Assembly (NCBI GenBank): GCA_023440945.1
Contig: JAEZRL010000361.1
Span: 1-12,065, forward strand
Direction: 5' to 3'
Length of the DNA stretch: 12,065 bases
From: Bacteroidota bacterium
Lineage (GTDB): Bacteria > Bacteroidota > Bacteroidia > Chitinophagales > Chitinophagaceae
Shown here: positions 1-5,042 of the stretch, piece by piece
Layout: the number at the start of each line of letters is the position of its first letter
Position numbering within the stretch: position 1 is the stretch's first letter
Position numbers and translations under genes: made by a program
The notes under the pieces: model-generated
Databases searched by the model: none
The model's input: the letters and a program-made list of their open reading frames with translations, nothing else
What the model was told of the DNA's origin: nothing

Positions 1-417
1 GCAGTAACATTAATGGATGCATTTATCAGTTGTTGGGATGAAAAATACCGTAGCAATCGCATTCGCCCTGAAACTTATATCAATCGTTACATTGATATTA
101 AATGGACACCACTTTTGCAAACGCCCCCATTCCCCGAATATACAAGTGGCCATAGCATGATATCTTCTGCAGCAGCAGAAGTGCTAACTTACTTGTTTGG
201 TGATAATTTCAGTTTCACAGATGATACTGAAGAAATGTTCGAACTAAAGCCAAGAACATTTCATTCATTTAAACAAGCTGCCAATGAGGCTGCTGTTTCA
301 AGACTATATGGAGGAATTCATTTTAGTGATTCTGTTAATAATGGCCTTGAGTGTGGAAAAAAGATCGGAGAATTTGTTGTGCAGAGAGTTAAAAACACCG
401 GCATTAAACAAGTTTGA
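1..417 (+). CDS. Vanadium-dependent haloperoxidase / PAP2-superfamily phosphatase, C-terminal part (5' partial)
   Basis: This is the last 138 codons of a gene entering from the left; the frame is open to base 1, so the Met codon at 13 is probably internal. Numbered from that Met, the oxyanion-binding signature of the vanadium haloperoxidase / acid phosphatase fold is visible in order: K11-x6-R18-P19, then TSGHS with the catalytic-type His47 in a P-rich context, then S96-R97-x5-H103 (SRLYGGIHF). The third motif normally reads SR-x5-H-x3-D; here the Asp is one residue closer (HFSD). Known of the family: these enzymes bind phosphate or vanadate and act as phosphatases or haloperoxidases, and in Bacteroidota they are usually exported proteins of about 400 to 450 residues. 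The signal peptide and helical N-terminal part would lie outside the window. Family placement is firm; halide oxidation versus dephosphorylation cannot be decided here. Confidence 0.85.
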   Translation, partial: AVTLMDAFISCWDEKYRSNRIRPETYINRYIDIKWTPLLQTPPFPEYTSGHSMISSAAAEVLTYLFGDNFSFTDDTEEMFELKPRTFHSFKQAANEAAVSRLYGGIHFSDSVNNGLECGKKIGEFVVQRVKNTGIKQV

Positions 418-446
418 TAATTTCTGATAAATCTATGAGTTGAGAA

Positions 447-490
447 CAAAAAAACAGGAGCAATAAAATTATACATTCATCGCTCCTGTT
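447..490 (-). terminator. Rho-independent terminator of trigger factor gene
   Basis: A perfect 9-bp inverted repeat, AACAGGAGC (453-461) and GCTCCTGTT (482-490), has a 20-base loop. Read on the minus strand, the hairpin runs directly into seven T residues (complement of 448-454). It begins about 30 bases after the tig stop codon, the expected place for its terminator. It could also help stop the convergent gene ending at 417, although no T-run follows it on that strand. Confidence 0.75.
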
Positions 491-520
491 ACATTATTAT
501 TGAAATTCACCGCTCACCTT

Positions 521-1882
521 TTAGTGGTGGTGGTGGTGCAGTTTTTCTGCAAAATCTTCAGCGCTTATACTTTGTTCTGTTTCCTGCACTTTGCCTTCCA
601 GCAAACCAAATAGTTTTTCGGTCTGAATTTGATAATAAGTGTTTTCAACAAACTTCTGATCCTTCATCATCCTGTTGGCGTAATCTTCCAGCCACGGTGC
701 ATCATCCAGTGTTTGTCCACCTAAATAACCCATTACCTGCTGTACAGCAGCTTGTTTTATCTCATCCGGCTCAACTGCTATATTATTTTCATTAAGCAGT
801 TTTGTTGAAATAAGACTCCACTTTAATTGATTTGCAAAAGAAGGAAATTCCTGTTCTGCTTCTTCGGCAGTCTTTTGTTTTTCTCCGCCTGTTTGTATCC
901 AACGTTTTAAAAAACCTTCAGGAAATTCAACCTCCGTATGATCAATCAAATGATGATATATCTGGTCGTGTACCTGGTTGCGGCTTTGCGCATCGTAATA
1001 CTTTTCGATTTCTTCTTTTACTGCTTTTCTAAAATCTTCTTCAGTTGTAATATTACGGCCGGGATAAACCTTATTATAAAACTCTTCGTTTAATTCAGAT
1101 TTTTCAACCAGGCCAATTTTCTGAATGGTGAGCTTAAAGTATTTTTCTGTATCAGATTCCTTATTCTTATCCAAACCCAGATCATCCATTACCCATTCTC
1201 TTTCTTTATCTTCAAAAGCTTTATTCAATTGGATAACGATGTTGTCATCTTTCTTTTTTCCTGTTAATTCTTTTCGTGTATCTTCTGCAAAATATTTAAC
1301 TAATAAAGAATTACTTTTCTTAATACCGTTCTCAAGTTCTTCGCCGTTTTCATTCACCTCAATTAACTCAACATTCAATACATCTTCATCATTGTCAATC
1401 ACTTCAGGCTCGGTCATATTGCCGTTACGGGTTTGTAAACGATCAATCTCATCATTGATCATCTGGTCGGTCACTTCCACTTTATAACGTATAACCTGAA
1501 CGTTATTCAAATCGATATTTACCTCGGGCTTTAATCCAATTTCAAATGCAAATGCATAATCGCCCGGATTATTCGCATCAAGCATACGTGCATCGTTGTC
1601 GAGAGGCAGAGGCTGAGCAAAAATGTCCAGCTTTTCTTCGGTCATGTAGTTGGTAAGTTCTTTTTCTACAGTACGCAAAACCTCATCAGTAAAAATGCTG
1701 CTTCCATACATCTTCTTAACAAGACCGGCAGGAACCATTCCTTTGCGAAAGCCTGGGATGTTTGCTTTTTTTGCATAACTCTTCAGACTTTTTTCGAAAG
1801 AAGGAAGATAATCATCCTTCGCTAAATTAACGGTTAACTTGTCGTTTAATAAGCCGATGTTTTCTCTTGTAACTGTTGCCAT
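521..1882 (-). CDS. tig: Trigger factor, ribosome-associated chaperone, with native C-terminal His5 tail
   Basis: A 453-residue protein, close to the usual trigger factor length. The N-terminal domain (about 1-150) holds the ribosome-docking signature GFRKGMVP at residues 44-51, the loop that in characterised trigger factors contacts ribosomal protein L23. The middle (about 155-260) occupies the place of the FKBP-like PPIase domain but is acidic and not obviously canonical. The helical C-terminal substrate-binding domain follows (about 265-445). Known role: it binds nascent chains at the ribosome exit tunnel and delays folding in the cytosol. The start is the ATG at 1880-1882, preceded by an A-rich stretch and no clear Shine-Dalgarno site. 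Oddity: the protein ends K-L-H-H-H-H-H, encoded by five identical CAC codons directly before TAA. The gene lies 85 bases downstream of tRNA-Leu on the same strand and has a strong terminator after it. Identification is secure. Confidence 0.96.
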   Translation of the reverse strand: MATVTRENIGLLNDKLTVNLAKDDYLPSFEKSLKSYAKKANIPGFRKGMVPAGLVKKMYGSSIFTDEVLRTVEKELTNYMTEEKLDIFAQPLPLDNDARMLDANNPGDYAFAFEIGLKPEVNIDLNNVQVIRYKVEVTDQMINDEIDRLQTRNGNMTEPEVIDNDEDVLNVELIEVNENGEELENGIKKSNSLLVKYFAEDTRKELTGKKKDDNIVIQLNKAFEDKEREWVMDDLGLDKNKESDTEKYFKLTIQKIGLVEKSELNEEFYNKVYPGRNITTEEDFRKAVKEEIEKYYDAQSRNQVHDQIYHHLIDHTEVEFPEGFLKRWIQTGGEKQKTAEEAEQEFPSFANQLKWSLISTKLLNENNIAVEPDEIKQAAVQQVMGYLGGQTLDDAPWLEDYANRMMKDQKFVENTYYQIQTEKLFGLLEGKVQETEQSISAEDFAEKLHHHHH

Positions 1883-1895
1883 TTTATTTTGAAAA

Positions 1896-1912
1896 CCTGT
1901 TTTTATTACAGG
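1896..1912. promoter_or_regulatory. Short inverted repeat in the leader of tig
   Basis: CCTGT (1896-1900) and ACAGG (1908-1912) form a 5-bp inverted repeat around a 7-base AT loop. It sits 13 bases upstream of the tig ATG. It could be an operator half-site pair or a small mRNA hairpin near the ribosome-binding region. The stem is short, so chance is a real possibility. Confidence 0.25.
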
Positions 1913-1939
1913 ATTTATTTTACAAATGAAAGAATGAAC

Positions 1940-1964
1940 AAAGCCCCTTTATGGCCGGGGCTTT
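1940..1964 (-). terminator. Hairpin terminator downstream of tRNA-Leu
   Basis: A perfect 8-bp inverted repeat, AAAGCCCC (1940-1947) and GGGGCTTT (1957-1964), with a 9-base loop, lies 3 bases beyond the 3' end of tRNA-Leu. The GC-rich stem ends in only a short T-tract on the minus strand (CTTTGTT), so termination may be incomplete and some read-through into tig is possible. Confidence 0.6.
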
Positions 1965-1967
1965 TAG

Positions 1968-2049
1968 TGCGGATGGAGGGGGTCGAACCCACATGCCTTG
2001 CGGCGCTAGATCCTAAGTCTAGTGCGTCTGCCAGTTTCGCCACATCCGC
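1968..2049 (-). tRNA. tRNA-Leu (anticodon UAG)
   Basis: On the minus strand a complete class II cloverleaf of 82 nt folds. The acceptor stem is GCGGATG/CATCCGC with discriminator A at 1968. The D arm is GCG...CGC with GG in the loop. The anticodon stem CTAGA/TCTAG encloses loop CTTAGGA, whose anticodon TAG lies at 2013-2015. The 13-nt variable arm has a GCC/GGC stem, typical of Leu and Ser tRNAs. The T loop is TTCGACC. The long variable arm together with anticodon UAG identifies leucine, reading CUN codons. CCA is not encoded (genomic ACT follows), so it must be added after transcription. The T stem GTGGG/CCCTC contains one T-T mismatch at its second pair (50-64 in standard numbering). Four stems and the anticodon agree. 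Confidence 0.96.
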
Positions 2050-2058
2050 AACGGGGCG

Positions 2059-2066
2059 CAAAAATA
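2059..2066 (-). promoter_or_regulatory. Bacteroidota-type -7 promoter element for tRNA-Leu
   Basis: The minus strand reads TATTTTTG, a perfect match to the TAnnTTTG -7 consensus known for the Bacteroidota primary sigma factor. It ends about 10 bases upstream of the mature tRNA 5' end, which would give a leader of only a few nucleotides. A TTTG -33 element at the usual spacing of about 19 bases is not present; the nearest (complement of 2092-2095) is about 25 bases away. Confidence 0.6.
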
Positions 2067-2166
2067 GGTATTTTGACTTTAATAACAGCATCAAAAAAAC
2101 CAAAGTTTCTTATAAAGTATATAAAGATATTCTCTCAATTTTTCAGACTTTTGGGATAGCTAATCT

Positions 2167-2418
2167 ATGAACACAGAACAATTCAGGCGGCTGCATAAGC
2201 GTGAACAAATAAAACTTCTTCGATCGGAAAGCATATTCTTGTTAAAAAGGAAAAGCATTCTGTATCAATTTTTACTTTATCAGTTAGAAGGTTTTTATAT
2301 TGAAGTAATGTATGATGCTAAAGAAAAACAAGTGCTTCATATCGAAGCTTTTTCCAACCTGAAATTACTTGCTCCTTATCTTCATAAGATTGATATTTCT
2401 GCTTTATATCTCTCCTAA
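2167..2418 (+). CDS. Small hypothetical protein (83 aa)
   Basis: An 83-residue ORF from the ATG at 2167, with no family I recognise. It has a basic, helix-prone N-terminal third (residues 6-29, rich in K and R), a hydrophobic middle (LYQFLLYQLEGF, about 32-43) and a segment that looks like alternating beta-strands (FYIEVMYD, then VLHIEAF). There is no signal peptide and no clear transmembrane helix, so a small cytosolic alpha/beta protein is likely. It starts about 117 bases from the divergent tRNA-Leu and shares its strand with the small ORF at 2538. Codon use and AT content resemble the neighbours. That it is a real gene is supported by its isolated position, its amphipathic protein-like pattern and a possible hairpin just after the stop. 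Function is unknown. Confidence 0.6.
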   Translation: MNTEQFRRLHKREQIKLLRSESIFLLKRKSILYQFLLYQLEGFYIEVMYDAKEKQVLHIEAFSNLKLLAPYLHKIDISALYLS

Positions 2419-2419
2419 A

Positions 2420-2440
2420 AATGGAAATATTTTTTCCGTT
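2420..2440 (+). terminator. Possible weak hairpin after the 83-aa ORF
   Basis: AATGGAAA (2420-2427) and TTTCCGTT (2433-2440) can pair over 8 positions (one G-T wobble) around a 5-base loop, beginning two bases after the stop codon. The stem is AT-rich and A residues follow rather than T, so it is a weak intrinsic terminator at best. Confidence 0.3.
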
Positions 2441-2537
2441 AAACAAACAAAAATAAATTTTAAAAAAGCCGCTTAAATTGCCGTCTTATTAGAATTTTAT
2501 TCTTTTATAACCCTTTCAGATTTTGTACTTTAGGCTT

Positions 2538-2768
2538 ATGACTATTGAAGAAGCGACTAACGAGCTTATTAATTCTCATCACTTCCAGGACTGTGCGAAA
2601 GCAAGAACCAAAGAAGGTGCAAGATTACGCATGTTCCGGATACGATTTAAGCGAGGCGAACTATCAATTGGTGCATGTATAGAAATGCTTGAATGCTTTA
2701 ATTACAGTATTCATTTCGACATTGTGCGAAAACCGGATATTCTGAAAGAAGGGTGTGACGAATCCTGA
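2538..2768 (+). CDS. Small hypothetical protein (76 aa), basic and possibly nucleic-acid binding
   Basis: From the ATG at 2538 this encodes 76 residues. An in-frame TTG at 2523 would add five residues but lies in a promoter-like stretch, so ATG is preferred. No family is recognised. The middle is strongly basic (ARLRMFRIRFKRG, residues 28-40), followed by a predicted helix (ELSIGACIEMLECF) and a beta-like YSIHFDIV. A basic helix, turn and second helix is compatible with a small helix-turn-helix protein, but that is inference only. The sequence TACTTTAG (2526-2533), one base off the Bacteroidota -7 consensus, ends 4 bases before the ATG, which would imply a leaderless or nearly leaderless mRNA. 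The gene converges on glgB with 32 bases between stops. There is no signal peptide or membrane segment. Confidence 0.6.
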   Translation: MTIEEATNELINSHHFQDCAKARTKEGARLRMFRIRFKRGELSIGACIEMLECFNYSIHFDIVRKPDILKEGCDES

Positions 2769-2800
2769 AAAATATCTCTTTCATTATTCCCGTCGTTTTT

Positions 2801-4744
2801 TTATTTCAATACAATACCGCCAAGCGCCGGTAAATGAACCTTTATTTTATACCATTCAGTTGATCCATCTACTGCTTCGCTGTCAATAGATGGATTGTAC
2901 ACATCGCCTGTGCCCCAAAATTCTTTCGCATCGCTGTTGAATATTTCTTTCCATTCCTGTTTATTACTCACATGCACTTCCCAATTATAACGAACAACGG
3001 GTGTCATATTAAGAATGATCAAAACGTCGTTTTCAGGTTCATTTCCTTTACGTCTGTACACGATAACTGATTCACTGCGATGATTCAGATCAACCCATTC
3101 GAAACCATCCGGCTCAAATTGTTTTTCGTAAAGCGCTGGTTCGCTGCGATATAATTCATTTAACTTCTGCACACAATACTTCATTCCACCGTGACTTTCA
3201 AACTGTAACAAATACCATTGCAATTCACTTTTATAATCCCACTCTTTTGTCTGGCCAAACTCATTGCCCATGAATAATAATTTAGTGCCGGGATGTGTAT
3301 ACATGTAAGTATATAATAAACGCAGATTAGCAAACTTCTGCCAATCGTCCCCGGGCATTTTATAAATCATCGGGCTCTTGCCATGTACAACCTCATCGTG
3401 ACTTAAAGGCAGCATGAAATTTTCATCATAGAAATACATCATGCTGAATGTAAATTTATTTTGAAATGCAGGCCTGAACAGCGGATCAACTTTAAAATAA
3501 TCAAGCGTATCATGCATCCAGCCCATCATCCATTTCATCCCAAAACCAAGTCCGCCTAAGAATGTTGGCTTGCTTATTCCCGGCCAGTCTGTTGCCTCTT
3601 CTGCAATGGTTTGCACATCATGAAAATCCCTGAACAATGTTTCATTCAATTCCTTTACAAAGGCGATTGCTTCGAGATTACCATTGCCACCATGAATGTT
3701 CGGTTCCCACTGGCCTTCATTTCGGCTATAATCAAGACGAAGGATAGAAGAAACAGCATCTACACGTAAACCATCCGCATGAAATTTATCACACCAAAAA
3801 CGTCCGTTGCTTATTAAAAAACTTTTTACTTCGCCTCTTGCATAATTAAAGATATAAGAGTTCCAGTCGGGATGATAGCCTTTGCGCATATCCGCATATT
3901 CGTATGTATGTGTACCATCAAACATAAATAGACCATGCGCATCATAAGGAAAATGAGAAGGCACCCAATCGAGTATAACACCAATACCTTCCTGGTGCAA
4001 AGCATCAACCAAGTGCATAAACTGTTGCGGATCTCCAAAACGGCTTGTTGGTGCAAAATAACCTGTGCCTTGATAGCCCCAGCTTCCATCAAAAGGGTGC
4101 TCCATCACAGGCATGAATTCTACGTGGGTAAAATTCATTTCTTTCAAATAAGGTACTAAGCGTTCTCTTATTTGATCATAAGTGTTATATCTTTCTTCAT
4201 TAAAAGGGTCAGGACGCATCCAGCTTGCAAGATGCACTTCATAAACAGAGAATGGAGAGTTTAAAGAATTATGTTTACCACGGTTTTGCATCCACTCCTC
4301 ATCATTCCATTTATAATCAAGTCCCCACGTTATTGAAGCGGTTAAAGGCCTTTGCTCCCAATAATGTGCAAACGGATCGCCTTTGTCTAATTTAATGCCC
4401 GCATAACCGTGTATATAATATTTATAAACTTCACCTGCATGAATATTTGGAATAAAACCTTCCCATATACCTGAATGATCTAAACGTACAAATAACGGAT
4501 GTGAAGTATTACTCCAGTTATTGAAGTTGCCTTTTACATAAATGGCAGTTGCATTGGGTGCCCAAACAGCGAAATAAGTTCCCCATGTGCCTAACACTTC
4601 AATTTGTTTGTTTCCAAATAGTTTATATAAACTGTAGTGCGTTCCATTTTGAAAGTTTGAAATATCTTCTTCTGTAAACAAAGAATAATTCCAAACAGGT
4701 TTGGTACTGTCAACAAAATGTATCTCTTCGTATTTTTTGTTCAT
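2801..4744 (-). CDS. glgB: 1,4-alpha-glucan branching enzyme
   Basis: This 647-residue enzyme makes alpha-1,6 branches in glycogen by transferring segments of alpha-1,4 chains. Domains in order are a CBM48-type N-terminal beta-sandwich (about 35-140, with VKGNFNNW at 70-77), a GH13 catalytic barrel (about 165-520) and a C-terminal all-beta domain (about 540-647). All four GH13 regions are intact: region I DWVPSHFP (259-266); region II DGLRVDAV with nucleophile Asp329; region III AEEATDWPG with the acid/base Glu at 382; region IV LSHDE with transition-state Asp450. The start is the ATG at 4742-4744, with no strong Shine-Dalgarno site. Length suits a short-type GlgB lacking the extra N-terminal module. 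No other glycogen gene is within the window, so it appears to be a stand-alone gene. Its promoter should lie in the divergent region shared with the outer-membrane gene at 5043. Confidence 0.97.
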   Translation of the reverse strand: MNKKYEEIHFVDSTKPVWNYSLFTEEDISNFQNGTHYSLYKLFGNKQIEVLGTWGTYFAVWAPNATAIYVKGNFNNWSNTSHPLFVRLDHSGIWEGFIPNIHAGEVYKYYIHGYAGIKLDKGDPFAHYWEQRPLTASITWGLDYKWNDEEWMQNRGKHNSLNSPFSVYEVHLASWMRPDPFNEERYNTYDQIRERLVPYLKEMNFTHVEFMPVMEHPFDGSWGYQGTGYFAPTSRFGDPQQFMHLVDALHQEGIGVILDWVPSHFPYDAHGLFMFDGTHTYEYADMRKGYHPDWNSYIFNYARGEVKSFLISNGRFWCDKFHADGLRVDAVSSILRLDYSRNEGQWEPNIHGGNGNLEAIAFVKELNETLFRDFHDVQTIAEEATDWPGISKPTFLGGLGFGMKWMMGWMHDTLDYFKVDPLFRPAFQNKFTFSMMYFYDENFMLPLSHDEVVHGKSPMIYKMPGDDWQKFANLRLLYTYMYTHPGTKLLFMGNEFGQTKEWDYKSELQWYLLQFESHGGMKYCVQKLNELYRSEPALYEKQFEPDGFEWVDLNHRSESVIVYRRKGNEPENDVLIILNMTPVVRYNWEVHVSNKQEWKEIFNSDAKEFWGTGDVYNPSIDSEAVDGSTEWYKIKVHLPALGGIVLK

Positions 4745-4771
4745 GGGTTAGTTTTCTGTTTCTTTTTATTG

Positions 4772-4802
4772 ACCAACATTTGCACCAGAATTTAGTGTTG
4801 GT
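4772..4802. promoter_or_regulatory. Inverted repeat upstream of glgB
   Basis: ACCAACA (4772-4778) and TGTTGGT (4796-4802) are a perfect 7-bp inverted repeat around a 17-base spacer. It starts 27 bases upstream of the glgB ATG. Two further inner pairs (one wobble) can extend the stem. Placement suits an operator or a 5' UTR hairpin for glgB; sequence alone does not decide, and chance is possible. Confidence 0.35.
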
Positions 4803-4889
4803 AAATTGCTATCAGATCTAATTTGTCTAAGAGCGTTTACAACTTCACTCACTCTTATATGTTCTTATCCGGCATCATCACTTATACTT

Positions 4890-4938
4890 ATCATTCATTA
4901 TCAATATCTATCATTCACTGGCCGTTCATCATTCATTA
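4890..4938. repeat. Three copies of ATCATTCA in the glgB / outer-membrane gene intergenic region
   Basis: The octamer ATCATTCA occurs at 4890-4897, 4910-4917 and 4928-4935, with start-to-start spacing of 20 and 18 bases, about two helical turns. The first and third copies extend to 11 identical bases (ATCATTCATTA, 4890-4900 and 4928-4938). The repeats lie 105 to 155 bases upstream of the barrel gene start. They may be regulator-binding sites or decayed simple-sequence repeat. The rest of 4745-5042 shows no gene; a reading frame starting at 4964 overlaps the receptor gene out of frame and is not protein-like. Confidence 0.5.
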
Positions 4939-5042
4939 CCCGCCTTTAACGTAAAATTAGCCGATGAAAAAAATAATTTCTAAACAATTTATGGAAATTA
5001 CGGCTTCATTGCATCTCACCAATCACACCTTTAACCAGGCTA

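Noticed and set aside
521..545. His tail of trigger factor as an engineered affinity tag or vector sequence
   Set aside because: There are five His codons rather than six, no vector linker, a native TAA, a native-looking terminator and chromosomal neighbours on both sides.
1968..2170. A tRNA-associated integrated element next to tRNA-Leu
   Set aside because: No integrase gene and no direct repeat of the tRNA 3' end was seen downstream or upstream in the window.
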